A stretch of DNA of 50,976 bases, taken from Rhodobiaceae bacterium (GTDB lineage Bacteria > Pseudomonadota > Alphaproteobacteria > RS24). The notes beneath the pieces are model-generated. The model was given only the letters and a program-made list of their open reading frames with translations, was not told where the DNA came from and did no database searches. Positions 9,058-17,778 of this stretch are shown piece after piece (within the stretch, counting starts at the first letter, position 1; each line of letters starts with the position of its first letter). Both the position numbers and the translations under genes were made by a program. The DNA lies in NCBI GenBank assembly GCA_024639515.1, contig JAHEIG010000005.1, positions 1 through 50,976 on the forward strand, written 5' to 3'.

Positions 9058-9636
9058 TTAGCCTTCCTTAACTTCCTCAGCAGATTCCTCAGCAGGAGCT
9101 TCTTCGGCAGCAGCTTCTTCAGCTGGGGCTTCCTCAGCAGCAGCCTCTTCAGCGGGCGCTTCTTCAGCGGCAGCTTCTTCGGCTGGAGCCTCTTCGGCTG
9201 GGGCTTCTGGGGCAGCAGCTTCTTCAGCGGCGGCCTCTGCGGCAGCGGCTTCAGCGGCGGCTGCTTCTTGTTTCGCGTCTTCGGCGGCTTGCGCGGCGGC
9301 GGCGGCAGCCTCTTCAGCTTCGGCTAGGCGTTCCATGGCTTTTTGGCCTGGCTTGCCTTTTTGTGGATTGTTGCGGGCTTCGCGTTTCCACAGGCCAGCA
9401 TCGTCGAGGAAACGAGCGATACGGTCAGACGGCTTGGCGCCTTGGTCGAGCCAATGTTTGGCGCGTTCCAGATTAAAGGTGAGGCGTGATGCGTCATCTT
9501 TCGGCAGAAGCGGGTTATAAGTGCCGAGTTTTTCAATAAAACGACCATCGCGTGGCATACGGCTATCAGCCACCACAATACGATAAAATGGGCGTTTTTT
9601 AGAGCCCCCGCGAGACATACGGATTTTAAGTGCCAT
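9058..9636 (-). CDS. rpsP: 30S ribosomal protein bS16 with long Ala/Glu tail
   Basis: Residues 1-85 are a normal S16 ([30 protein letters not shown]). Residues ~104-192 are an alanine/glutamate extension, so the protein is more than twice the usual ~80-90 residues. The tail contains three tandem copies of a ten-residue unit [10 protein letters not shown] (residues 151-180). Short acidic tails on S16 are common in alphaproteobacteria; this one is long. The gene is two bases upstream of the rimM start. The ATG is preceded by GAAAGGAC. Confidence 0.94.
   Translation of the reverse strand: MALKIRMSRGGSKKRPFYRIVVADSRMPRDGRFIEKLGTYNPLLPKDDASRLTFNLERAKHWLDQGAKPSDRIARFLDDAGLWKREARNNPQKGKPGQKAMERLAEAEEAAAAAAQAAEDAKQEAAAAEAAAAEAAAEEAAAPEAPAEEAPAEEAAAEEAPAEEAAAEEAPAEEAAAEEAPAEESAEEVKEG
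9097..9186 (-). repeat. Three 30-bp tandem repeats in the S16 tail
   Basis: Three consecutive in-frame 30-bp units encode [10 protein letters not shown] each, with a fourth degenerate unit after them. The copies differ at third positions (GCA/GCG/GCT, TCC/TTC on the opposite strand), so the amino acids are better conserved than the DNA. Confidence 0.85.
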
Positions 9637-9663
9637 TGGAAAAGTCCTTTCAAATAATAGCGT

Positions 9664-11163
9664 CTATTTCTTTTTTGGGGGAATCCCCAAGCCTTTCAAA
9701 AAGTCGGGCGTGTCTTGCCCGCTTTGTAATTTGTTCATGTCTGGTAATTGGTTCATATCCGGCGTGCCACCCATGCTTGCCGGGCCGCCCATGCCGCCCA
9801 TGCCGCCCATGCCTGCCGGGCCACCGGCACCACCAAGCCCCATCATGCCAGCCAGACCTTTCATGCCGCCCTTGCCGAGCTTTTTCATCATGTCAGCCAT
9901 TTGCCGGTGCATTTTGATGAGCTTGTTAATCTCTTGCACCGAGGTGCCAGAACCCGCCGCGATGCGCTTTTTGCGGCTCGCATTGAGCAGTTTCGGATTG
10001 TCTTTTTCGGCCTGCGTCATTGACGACACAATCGCCGCTTGTTGCAACAAAGCGCGGTCATCCATCGCCATGGCCGAGGCTTGTTTTTTCATCTTGCCCA
10101 TGCCCGGCAACATGCCAAGCACGCCAGACATACCGCCCATGCGCTGCATTTGTTTCAATTGTTCGGCCAGATCTTCCAGCGTGAACTGGCCTTTTTTCAT
10201 CCGCGCGGCGATTTTTTCGGCTTTTTCCGCATCGATGGTTTCGGCGGCTTTTTCCACCAGCCCGACCACATCGCCCATGCCGAGAATACGGTTGGCAAGG
10301 CGCGCCGGATCGAAAACTTCCAACTTGTCGACAGCTTCACCGACGCCGAGGAATTTAATCGGCACACCGGTGACGTGGCGGATAGACAGTGCCGCACCGC
10401 CGCGCCCATCGCCATCGGCGCGGGTCAACAGGATGCCAGATAAGCTCACGCGGGCGGCAAATTGCGCCGCGATATTGACCGCTTCTTGACCGGTTAAACT
10501 ATCGGCGACCAGCAAAATCTCATGCGGTTCAGCGGCTTTTTCAATCGCCGCCATTTCCGCCATCAGTGCTTCATCGGCATTTGTCCGGCCTGCTGTATCC
10601 AGCATCACCGCATCATAGCCGCCGAGTTTGGCGGCTTGGCGCGCCCGTTTGGCGATTTCAACCGGCGATTGGCCATCGATAATCGGCAGCGTGTCGACGC
10701 CAATTTGCTCGCCCAGCACAGCTAGCTGTTGCATAGCGGCGGGGCGCTGGGTATCCAGCGAGGCCATCAGCACTTTGCGTTTGTCTCTGTCTGAGAGCCA
10801 TTTGGCCAGCTTACCGGTCGAGGTGGTTTTACCCGAGCCTTGCAGGCCGACCATCATAATCGCCACAGGCGGCACCGCATTGAAGGCCAGCGGGGCTGGC
10901 TCGCCGAGCATATCGACCAAAGCGTCATTGACGATTTTGACAACCTGCTGGCCCGGGGTAACTGACTTCAGAACTTCCGAGCCGACGGCACGCGGACGCA
11001 CAATATCGAGAAACGCGCGCACCACAGGCAGCGCGACGTCTGCTTCCAGCAGCGCGGTTCTAATCTCGCCGAGCGCCGCGTCGACGTCTTTTTCAGACAG
11101 CGCACCACGGCCGCGTAAGCGGTCAAAGATAGAGCCTAGATTTTCCGACAGCGTATCAAACAT
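9664..11163 (-). CDS. ffh: Signal recognition particle GTPase Ffh
   Basis: A 499-residue SRP54 protein. The order is N domain (MFDTLSENLGSIFDRLRG), G domain with P-loop GLQGSGKTTSTGKLA near residue 107 and LDTAGR, then the methionine-rich M domain from about 330 that binds 4.5S RNA and signal sequences. The C-terminus has Gly-Gly-Met repeats (GGMGGMGG) followed by PDMNQLPDMNKLQ. The start at 11163 is chosen by family N-terminus; the open frame extends 14 codons further upstream without support. Its receptor FtsY is encoded 2.3 kb away on the other strand. Confidence 0.96.
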   Translation of the reverse strand: MFDTLSENLGSIFDRLRGRGALSEKDVDAALGEIRTALLEADVALPVVRAFLDIVRPRAVGSEVLKSVTPGQQVVKIVNDALVDMLGEPAPLAFNAVPPVAIMMVGLQGSGKTTSTGKLAKWLSDRDKRKVLMASLDTQRPAAMQQLAVLGEQIGVDTLPIIDGQSPVEIAKRARQAAKLGGYDAVMLDTAGRTNADEALMAEMAAIEKAAEPHEILLVADSLTGQEAVNIAAQFAARVSLSGILLTRADGDGRGGAALSIRHVTGVPIKFLGVGEAVDKLEVFDPARLANRILGMGDVVGLVEKAAETIDAEKAEKIAARMKKGQFTLEDLAEQLKQMQRMGGMSGVLGMLPGMGKMKKQASAMAMDDRALLQQAAIVSSMTQAEKDNPKLLNASRKKRIAAGSGTSVQEINKLIKMHRQMADMMKKLGKGGMKGLAGMMGLGGAGGPAGMGGMGGMGGPASMGGTPDMNQLPDMNKLQSGQDTPDFLKGLGIPPKKK

Positions 11164-11283
11164 GCGTGCCTTATATGCCTCAACCAGAATTGCACCCGCG
11201 GGCAAACATTGCTGACGGGTGGCGATTTCGCTCCATTGAGCTGAAACCAGTTTATTTCTCGCTTCATTTTCAGAAGTGGCGGC

Positions 11284-11312
11284 AAAATAGGCAGAATGGG
11301 CGTCAAAGTCAA
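11284..11312 (-). promoter_or_regulatory. Predicted sigma-70 promoter of ffh
   Basis: On the minus strand, TTGACT (11312-11307) and TATTTT (11289-11284) are separated by exactly 17 bases. They point to ffh, about 120 bases downstream, inside the 190-bp divergent spacer between ffh and dapF. Confidence 0.55.
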
Positions 11313-11353
11313 GAAGGCTAGCGCCGCAACGGGATAAGCCCTATATAAACAAA

Positions 11354-12247
11354 ATGACACACGCCACCACCATCGCTTTCAGCAAAATGAACGGGCTGGG
11401 CAATGATTTCGTCATTCTCGACGCGCGCCAGCAGAAACTCTCGCTGACGCCCGAGCATGTGCGGGCATTGGCGGCGCGCGACAACCCGACAACACATGGC
11501 TGTGACCAGCTTTTGGTGGTGCAGGCGCCGCGCGAGGGCGGCGATATTTTTATGCAGATTTTCAATCAGGACGGCAGCGAAGTCGAAGCCTGCGGCAATG
11601 GCACCCGCGCCGTCGCCGCCTATCTGCAAGCCAAGCACGGCCTCAGCGATGTGCAAATCGACACGCTGGGCGGGCTGTTGCACTGCCACACGCCAGCCTC
11701 AAGCACAGACGCCTTCGTGCCAAGCGTCGCCATGCCACTGCCGGTTTTCGGCTGGCAAGACATCCCGCTATCGGCACAGCTGGCAGAGACCAGCGCCGTC
11801 GATCTGCATGAAGACCTGCCACCCGCCTTTATGGTCAATGTCGGCAACCCACATGCGGTGATATTTGTCGAAGGTGGGCGCGCGGCCACGGCGCAAGTGG
11901 CGCGTGATTTCGGCGCCCATCTGGAAACCTTGAGCCTGTTTAGCGACTGCGCCAATATTAATATTGCCAGCCTCATCGACCCGCAGACCATACGTCTCGA
12001 CACATGGGAGCGCGGCGTCGGCCTCACCCAAGCCTGCGGCACCGGCGCCTGCGCCACGGTCGTCGCGGCCATTGAAAAAGGCTTGAGCGACGCCGATACC
12101 ATCTCTGTGCGCCCGCCAGCCAATCAAGATGATAATCACCGCGACGTCATCACCATCAGCTATCAATCGGGCCGCCAGCTGACCATGTCAGGGCCGGCGG
12201 TTTTCGAGTTTGACGCGACCACCGCGCTTGAGGCGCAAGATGGATAA
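11354..12247 (+). CDS. dapF: Diaminopimelate epimerase
   Basis: A 297-residue epimerase interconverting LL- and meso-diaminopimelate for lysine and peptidoglycan. It begins with FSKMNGLGNDFVILD; the two catalytic cysteines lie in EACGNGTRA (near residue 80) and QACGTGACATV (near 226). There is no Shine-Dalgarno sequence before the ATG, but an AT-rich TATATAAA ends five bases upstream, so the transcript could be leaderless (inference). It overlaps mtaB by eight bases. Confidence 0.95.
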   Translation: MTHATTIAFSKMNGLGNDFVILDARQQKLSLTPEHVRALAARDNPTTHGCDQLLVVQAPREGGDIFMQIFNQDGSEVEACGNGTRAVAAYLQAKHGLSDVQIDTLGGLLHCHTPASSTDAFVPSVAMPLPVFGWQDIPLSAQLAETSAVDLHEDLPPAFMVNVGNPHAVIFVEGGRAATAQVARDFGAHLETLSLFSDCANINIASLIDPQTIRLDTWERGVGLTQACGTGACATVVAAIEKGLSDADTISVRPPANQDDNHRDVITISYQSGRQLTMSGPAVFEFDATTALEAQDG

Positions 12248-13478
12248 ATCGGGCGGCGTCAAAGTTGAGAGTTTTGGCTGTCGCCTAAACGCGCTGGAAG
12301 GCGACGTTGTGGCGCGCGCCGCCCAACAAGCCGGGCTGAATAACGCCACTATTATTAATGGCTGTGCGGTGACCAGCGAAGCCATGCGGCAAGCCGGACA
12401 AGCCGCCCGCAAAGCCAAACGCGCCGACCCTGACGCCAAAATCATCGTCACCGGTTGTGCCGCGCAAACCGATGCGGCACGCTTCAGCGCCATGCCAGAA
12501 GTTGATCTGGTGCTCGGCAATGAAGAAAAATTATCGCCGGCCGCTTATGGCGCCCAGAGCGACCAAGTCAGCGATATTATGACCCTGCAACGCGCCACGC
12601 CGCTGCTCGACACCAGCCAAACCGCGCGGGCCCGCGCCTTTGTGCAAGTGCAAACCGGCTGCGACCATCGCTGCACTTTTTGCATTATTCCTTTTGGACG
12701 CGGCAATTCGCGCTCGGTGCCGATTGACCAGGTGGTCAGCCGCTGCCGCCGCCTTGTCGCCGATGGCCATAAAGAGATTGTCCTGACCGGTGTCGATGTC
12801 ACCAGCTATGGGCCGGATATTGGCGAGGCCGGTCTTGGCGCTTTGGTCAAAGCGATATTGGACGGCGTGCCGGATTTGCCGCGCTTGCGGCTGTCGTCGA
12901 TTGACGCGGTGGAAATCGACCAAGGCCTGCTTGATATGGTCATCCACGAGCCGCGCCTGATGCCGCATCTGCACCTGTCGCTGCAAGCCGGTGACGATAT
13001 GATTTTAAAACGTATGAAACGGCGCCATTCGCGCCAGCAAGCGATTGATTTTTGCAACAAGCTGAAAAGCCAGCGCCCTGACATTGCTTTCGGGGCCGAC
13101 ATTATCGCCGGTTTCCCGACCGAGACCGAAGCGATGTTCGCCCAGAGCGAAAAACTGGTCGCCGAATGTGACCTCGTCTGGTTGCATGTCTTTCCCTATT
13201 CGCAACGCCCCGGCACACCGGCCGAGCGGATGCCGCAAGTGCCGCGCGATGAAATCAAAGCGCGCGCCGCCCGCCTGCGCGCCGCCGGTGAGCGCCAGCG
13301 GATAAACTGGCTCGAAGCGCAAATCGGCCAAACCATGAGCGTGTTGATTGAGCAAGCCGGTATCGGCCGCAGCGAAAATTTCGCCCGCATTGCCTGTGAC
13401 GAAAATTTGCCGATTGGTGAAATTGCCAGCGTCACCATTATCGGCCATAACCAAGATATGCTTCAGGCAGAAAGGTAA
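12240..13478 (+). CDS. mtaB: tRNA t6A37 methylthiotransferase MtaB
   Basis: A 412-residue radical-SAM methylthiotransferase that adds a methylthio group to t6A37 of tRNA. The N-terminal UPF0004 domain has cysteines in ESFGCRLNALE, NGCAVTSEA and VTGCAAQTD (ligands of the auxiliary cluster). The radical-SAM motif is GCDHRCTFCIIPFGRG near residue 140, followed by VLTGVDVTSYG and a C-terminal TRAM-like segment. I start at the ATG inside the end of dapF because the family N-terminus begins there and GAGG lies seven bases upstream. The gene is translationally coupled to dapF. Confidence 0.94.
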   Translation: MDKSGGVKVESFGCRLNALEGDVVARAAQQAGLNNATIINGCAVTSEAMRQAGQAARKAKRADPDAKIIVTGCAAQTDAARFSAMPEVDLVLGNEEKLSPAAYGAQSDQVSDIMTLQRATPLLDTSQTARARAFVQVQTGCDHRCTFCIIPFGRGNSRSVPIDQVVSRCRRLVADGHKEIVLTGVDVTSYGPDIGEAGLGALVKAILDGVPDLPRLRLSSIDAVEIDQGLLDMVIHEPRLMPHLHLSLQAGDDMILKRMKRRHSRQQAIDFCNKLKSQRPDIAFGADIIAGFPTETEAMFAQSEKLVAECDLVWLHVFPYSQRPGTPAERMPQVPRDEIKARAARLRAAGERQRINWLEAQIGQTMSVLIEQAGIGRSENFARIACDENLPIGEIASVTIIGHNQDMLQAER

Positions 13479-13485
13479 GCGCTTC

Positions 13486-14406
13486 ATGAGTGGTTTTTTC
13501 TCACGCCTCAAATCTGGTTTGACGCGCTCAAGCAAAGCACTGGGCGACGGCATTAGCGCTGCCTTTGGCGGCGGCAAATTATCTGCCGAGCAATTGGGCG
13601 AGCTTGAGGATGTGTTGATCACCGCAGATTTGGGGGTCGCCGCCGCCGGCGAGATTTGCGCCGCCTTGCGCGAAAACCGCGAGCTGAAAAACCTCGATAG
13701 CGACGACCTGCGCCGCGCCTTGGCCGATGAAATCGCCCGACTGCTGGCGCCCGTGCAACAACCGCTTGAGCTGCCGCAAACCAAGCCAGTGGTGATTTTA
13801 ATGGCCGGTGTTAACGGGGCCGGCAAAACCACCACCATTGGTAAATTAGCCAGCCGCTTCATGGCCGATGACAAGACGGTGATGCTGGCGGCATGCGACA
13901 CGTTTCGCGCGGCGGCCAGCGAGCAATTGCAAGTCTGGGGCGAGCGCGCCAATGTGCCCGTGGTCACCGGCGCGGCCGGTGCTGATGCCGCCGGTCTCGC
14001 CTTCCAAGCCCTGCAACGCGCGCAGGCCGAAAATATTGATATTTTGATGATTGATACAGCCGGACGGTTGCAATCGAATGAGAACCTAATGGCCGAGCTG
14101 GAGAAAATCACACGCGTGGTCGCCAAGCTCGACGACACAGCCCCGCATGCCAGCCTGTTGGTGCTCGATGCCACAACCGGCCAAAACGCCGTGCAACAGG
14201 CGGAGGCGTTTTTGCAGACGGCGAAAATTACGGGTCTGATTATGACTAAGCTAGACGGCACAGCACGCGGCGGTGGGCTGGTGCCGATTGCCCGCAAGCT
14301 GGCTTTGCCGATACACTTCATTGGGGTCGGCGAACAAGTCGATGATTTGCAGGTGTTTGACGCACACGCTTTCGCCGCCGCCCTGACCGGCTCGGAAGAA
14401 GCATAG
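13486..14406 (+). CDS. ftsY: Signal recognition particle receptor FtsY
   Basis: A 306-residue SRP receptor GTPase, lacking the long acidic A domain of E. coli FtsY as is usual in alphaproteobacteria. It begins MSGFFSRLKSGLTRSS (membrane-binding helix), has P-loop GVNGAGKTTTIGKLA near residue 107, IDTAGRLQSNENLMAEL, and TKLDGTARGG. It docks Ffh-ribosome complexes at the membrane. It follows mtaB by seven bases; the open frame upstream of 13486 overlaps mtaB and is not used. Confidence 0.96.
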   Translation: MSGFFSRLKSGLTRSSKALGDGISAAFGGGKLSAEQLGELEDVLITADLGVAAAGEICAALRENRELKNLDSDDLRRALADEIARLLAPVQQPLELPQTKPVVILMAGVNGAGKTTTIGKLASRFMADDKTVMLAACDTFRAAASEQLQVWGERANVPVVTGAAGADAAGLAFQALQRAQAENIDILMIDTAGRLQSNENLMAELEKITRVVAKLDDTAPHASLLVLDATTGQNAVQQAEAFLQTAKITGLIMTKLDGTARGGGLVPIARKLALPIHFIGVGEQVDDLQVFDAHAFAAALTGSEEA

Positions 14407-14430
14407 AGCAGGCTGAGAGGAGACCTAGAG

Positions 14431-15006
14431 ATGGCAAGCAAACGTCGCGCGATTGAAGAATATGGCCCCTTGGGGGTGTTTTTTGTGCTCAATTTACGCG
14501 GTGCCGAATGGCTCGGCCTGGCGCCAGAGCAAAGCCTGTTCGTCGCCACAGGCGGGTTTATGTTGGCCTTGGCGCTATCGATGATCAGCACGCTGACGCG
14601 CGGCGCCAAGCTGAATAATATGACGGTTTTATCTGGCGGCTTTGTTTTCGTGTTTGGCGGGCTGACGCTGTTCTTGCAAGACGAGATGTTTATCAAAATC
14701 AAGCCGACGCTGATTTATCTCATCTTCGCCGCCGCTTTGGGCTTCGGCCTGTTGCGCAAGCAATCTTATTTGCAAAGATTAATGGGCCAAGCCCTGCCGC
14801 TGACCGATGCCGGTTGGATGGTGCTGACCAAACGCTGGCTGTGGTTCTTTTTGTTCCTCGCCGGATTGAACGAGCTGGTGTGGCGCACACAAACCACCGA
14901 TATGTGGGTGAATTTCAAAGTGTTTGGCATTTTGCCGCTGACGGTGTTGTTCATGGCGGCGCAAATATCTTTGTTCACCACCTATAAGGCGGAAAACTCA
15001 GATTAA
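14431..15006 (+). CDS. yciB: Inner membrane-spanning protein YciB (septation protein A family)
   Basis: A 191-residue integral membrane protein with five to six hydrophobic segments and the family signatures EYGPLGVFFVLN near the N-terminus, KPTLIYLIFA in the middle and ELVWRTQTTDMWVNFKVFG near residue 150. YciB (also called IspA/IspZ) is linked to cell-envelope synthesis and septation; its biochemical function is unclear. An AGGAGAC site precedes the ATG. Last gene of the dapF-mtaB-ftsY-yciB string, convergent with the Nudix gene. Confidence 0.92.
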   Translation: MASKRRAIEEYGPLGVFFVLNLRGAEWLGLAPEQSLFVATGGFMLALALSMISTLTRGAKLNNMTVLSGGFVFVFGGLTLFLQDEMFIKIKPTLIYLIFAAALGFGLLRKQSYLQRLMGQALPLTDAGWMVLTKRWLWFFLFLAGLNELVWRTQTTDMWVNFKVFGILPLTVLFMAAQISLFTTYKAENSD

Positions 15007-15018
15007 GCCGCTGGCCGG

Positions 15019-15612
15019 TTAGACATCGGTGTAGCGCTTGGCGAGATCTTCAAAGCCCGGCGTTGCGGCCCAATCTGCCGGCTCGCTAAACGGCGCGAAA
15101 TGGGTTTGCGCGCGGGTCTGCTGATAATGCTGCAAGGCCCAATAAACACTCGGGAAGGCCAGTTCTTTCCAAGGTATCTCATCCCATGAAAACAGCCCGA
15201 CCTCGGCGCTTTCTGGCCCGACGGCAATATCGGGCGAGAGCAATGTGGCGCGATAAAACATCTGCACCTGCGAAATCCGCGAGACATTATAAATGCCAAT
15301 CAACGCATCCGGCGCGACCTCGGCGCAGGCTTCTTCTTTGGCTTCGCGCGCCGCCCCTTCGGCGATGGTCTCGCCTTGTTCCATGAAACCGGCGGGCAGT
15401 GTCCAAAAGCCGATGCGCGGCTCAATGGCGCGACGGCACATGAGAATTTTATCTTCCCAGACGGCTACAACACCGGCGATGATTTTGGGGTTTTGATAAT
15501 TAATCAGGCCGCAATTATTACAAATATCGCGAACCACATCTTCGTCTCCCGGGGCGCGCTTTGAAAACGATAGCGGGTTTTTATACTCGCGTGATGTATC
15601 CCGAAACGTCAT
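15019..15612 (-). CDS. Nudix hydrolase
   Basis: A 197-residue Nudix protein. A short N-terminal CNNCG knuckle (near residue 31) suggests a small zinc ribbon as in NADH pyrophosphatase-related Nudix proteins. The Nudix box runs from GFMEQGETIAEG to REAKEEAC (residues ~75-97); the usual glycine after the paired glutamates is replaced by cysteine. Substrate cannot be told; ADP-ribose, NADH or another nucleoside diphosphate are options. It begins ten bases after ccmG and may be co-transcribed with the ccm genes. Confidence 0.88.
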   Translation of the reverse strand: MTFRDTSREYKNPLSFSKRAPGDEDVVRDICNNCGLINYQNPKIIAGVVAVWEDKILMCRRAIEPRIGFWTLPAGFMEQGETIAEGAAREAKEEACAEVAPDALIGIYNVSRISQVQMFYRATLLSPDIAVGPESAEVGLFSWDEIPWKELAFPSVYWALQHYQQTRAQTHFAPFSEPADWAATPGFEDLAKRYTDV

Positions 15613-15622
15613 GCCCTGCTCC

Positions 15623-16168
15623 TTATCTCTGATTGCTAAGATAGGGCAAAATCTCGGCTTTCAAAACCGCTGGCGTCAGCGGCCCCGCATAGCGGGTCAG
15701 CACCCGGCCTTGGCCATCTAGAACAAAGGTCTCTGGCACCCCATAGACGCCCAATTCGACACCGACGCGGCCATCAAGATCAGCGCCAATGGCGCGGTAC
15801 GGGTTACCCAACTGCCCGAGAAAACGCTGCGCCGCATCGGGCGCGTCTTTCATATTCAGGCCAAAAATCACCACGCCGGATTGCGCCAAATCCATCAATA
15901 AAGGGTGCTCGTCGCGGCACGGCCCGCACCAGCTGGCAAACACATTCAACAAAACCGGCTGGCCGGTGGCCAAATCTGTATGCCGCAAAGTCGCCGCCTC
16001 GCCCTGCCATGATAAAGAAAACGCTGGCAGGCGTTTACCCTCCAGTGCCGAGGGTAGACGCCCCGGGTCACCGCCAAACAGAGCAAAAAAGAAAAGTACA
16101 AAAAACGTGGCGGCAATGATCAGCGGCAGATAGCGCGCCCAATTAGCCGCTGGCCGATGCTGGCTCAT
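15623..16168 (-). CDS. ccmG: Cytochrome c biogenesis thiol:disulfide oxidoreductase CcmG/DsbE
   Basis: A 181-residue membrane-anchored periplasmic thioredoxin. One transmembrane anchor (residues 13-32) is followed by a thioredoxin domain with WCGPC (C81, C84) and the cis-Pro motif GVPETFVLD. It reduces the CXXCH cysteines of apocytochrome c before haem attachment. Its ATG overlaps the ccmD stop (ATGA). Confidence 0.94.
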   Translation of the reverse strand: MSQHRPAANWARYLPLIIAATFFVLFFFALFGGDPGRLPSALEGKRLPAFSLSWQGEAATLRHTDLATGQPVLLNVFASWCGPCRDEHPLLMDLAQSGVVIFGLNMKDAPDAAQRFLGQLGNPYRAIGADLDGRVGVELGVYGVPETFVLDGQGRVLTRYAGPLTPAVLKAEILPYLSNQR

Positions 16169-16290
16169 TTGTCGCCGTCGGCATTGGCGGCGCGACGGGC
16201 CTGACGCAGGCTGCGGAAACTGACAAAAATCAGCCCGCCGAGCAGAATAAAGGTGACGCCATAGCTGGCATATATATAGCCATCATTCAT
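16165..16290 (-). CDS. ccmD: Haem exporter protein CcmD (41 residues)
   Basis: A 41-codon frame starting MNDGYIYASYG, with one transmembrane helix (VTFILLGGLIFVSF, residues 12-25) followed by a basic tail SLRQARRA. This topology and size are those of CcmD, which helps release holo-CcmE from CcmABC. It overlaps ccmC at its start (TAATG) and ccmG at its end (ATGA), which is strong evidence that it is translated even though it is very short. Confidence 0.93.
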   Translation of the reverse strand: MNDGYIYASYGVTFILLGGLIFVSFRSLRQARRAANADGDK

Positions 16291-17039
16291 TATTCATCTC
16301 CCTCGAAATCATTTGCAAGATGGCGGGCGCGAGCGCGCTGGCGCAAAATTTCCATCTGCATACGGGTCAGCGTCAGGGCGAAAAACAGCAGCGTAAAGCC
16401 AAGCCCCATGACCAAAAGCGGGTAGAGAAAATCAGCATGCAAGGCAGGCCGCGCAAAACGCGAGACACTGGCTGGCTGATGCAGCGTGTTCCACCAATCG
16501 ACAGAAAATTTCACAATCGGCACATTAATCGAGCCGACAATCGCCAAAATCGCCGTCGCGCGCGCCGCCTGTCCGTAATCTTCAATCGCCTGCCACAAAG
16601 CTATATAGCCGAGATAAATGAAAAACAGCACCAAGACCGAGGTTAGGCGGGCGTCCCACACCCACCATGTGCCCCACATGGGCTGCCCCCACAAACTGCC
16701 GGTCAGCAGCGCGATAAGGGTAAACACCGCGCCAATTGGCGCCGCCGCCCGTCCTGCCACATGACCGACAGGGTGGCGGAAAATCAGCGCCGTGACACTG
16801 GCGAAGAAAATAAAGCTATAGGCAAAAAGCGACATCCAGGCGGCGGGGACATGCACAAACATAATCCGCACCGTGGCGCCTTGCTGATAATCATCCGGCA
16901 CATTGGCCACCATATGTAAGCCGACCGCCAGCACGATTAGCGCCAAGGCCCAAACCGGCGCGTGCAATTTGCCCGCCAAACGCATGAAGCGTTGCGGGTT
17001 GGCGTAATAGGCAGAGATATTTTCAACCGTTTTGAACAT
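16290..17039 (-). CDS. ccmC: Haem exporter protein CcmC
   Basis: A 249-residue protein with about six membrane segments and the tryptophan-rich haem-handling motif WGTWWVWDARLTS near residue 124. Histidines in MFVHVPAAWMS (near residue 62) and in the TLHQPASVSR loop are the expected haem ligands. CcmC loads haem onto CcmE at the periplasmic face. It lies 70 bases after ccmB; that spacer carries a perfect six-pair hairpin (about 17077-17091) without a U-run. Confidence 0.95.
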   Translation of the reverse strand: MFKTVENISAYYANPQRFMRLAGKLHAPVWALALIVLAVGLHMVANVPDDYQQGATVRIMFVHVPAAWMSLFAYSFIFFASVTALIFRHPVGHVAGRAAAPIGAVFTLIALLTGSLWGQPMWGTWWVWDARLTSVLVLFFIYLGYIALWQAIEDYGQAARATAILAIVGSINVPIVKFSVDWWNTLHQPASVSRFARPALHADFLYPLLVMGLGFTLLFFALTLTRMQMEILRQRARARHLANDFEGDE

Positions 17040-17109
17040 AAGGTTTCCTAACTTGCCCTGCGTGCCAAGTCAAAGCGGCAGTTTGCCGCCAATCGGGTGC
17101 GCCCGCCAC

Positions 17110-17778
17110 TCATCGCAGCGCCACGCGCAAGGCCGCCGCCGCCGCCAACGGTGCCATGAATAAAGCGGCGCAACTCATCAACGCCAATATGCCCAGAGCT
17201 GGCCAATCAATTTGCCCGCTCATGGCAATCGCCCGCGTCGAACTGGTGGCGCCAAAAACCAATACCGGAATATAAAGCGGCATCACCAACAAAACCGTCA
17301 GCATGGCCGAGCGCCGCACACTCAACGCCAAGGCGGCGCCAATCGCCCCGAGCAATGTCAGCGCCGGTGCCCCGGCCAGCATCGTCAACATCAGCGCTGG
17401 CAGCACCGCCGCTTCGATATTCAGCAACAGCCCGGCCACCGGCACGCTGATCAGCAGCGGCACAAACAGCGCGATAAAATGACCAAGGCTTTTGGCCAGG
17501 ACAATTAATTCCATCGGCAACGGCAAAAGCCCGAGCTGTTCTAATGTGCCGTCTTCGTAATCAGCTTGGAACATCCGATCGAGAGATAATAAAAGAGACA
17601 TCAGCAGCACCACCCATAAAAGCCCCGGCGCCAATCGGCTGAGCAGGGCCAGTTCTGGCCCAAGACCGAACGGCATCAAGGTCACGGCGATAAATAGGAA
17701 AGTGACAATCAGCGTGGTGTGGCCACTGCGCCAAGCCAGCAACATGTGTTGATGACAGAGACTGAGAAAAATACCCAT
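17110..17778 (-). CDS. ccmB: Haem exporter permease CcmB
   Basis: A 222-residue ABC permease with about six hydrophobic helices and the family motif ADYEDGTLEQL near residue 69. With CcmA, C and D it forms the ATP-driven complex that releases haem-loaded CcmE. Its ATG overlaps the ccmA stop by one base (TGATG). Confidence 0.93.
   Translation of the reverse strand: MGIFLSLCHQHMLLAWRSGHTTLIVTFLFIAVTLMPFGLGPELALLSRLAPGLLWVVLLMSLLLSLDRMFQADYEDGTLEQLGLLPLPMELIVLAKSLGHFIALFVPLLISVPVAGLLLNIEAAVLPALMLTMLAGAPALTLLGAIGAALALSVRRSAMLTVLLVMPLYIPVLVFGATSSTRAIAMSGQIDWPALGILALMSCAALFMAPLAAAAALRVALR

Noticed and set aside
13005-14702. A 565-codon minus-strand open frame over mtaB, ftsY and yciB
   Set aside because: It is the complement of strongly recognised genes on the plus strand, is Ser/Ala/Pro-rich without any domain, and has no plausible start context.
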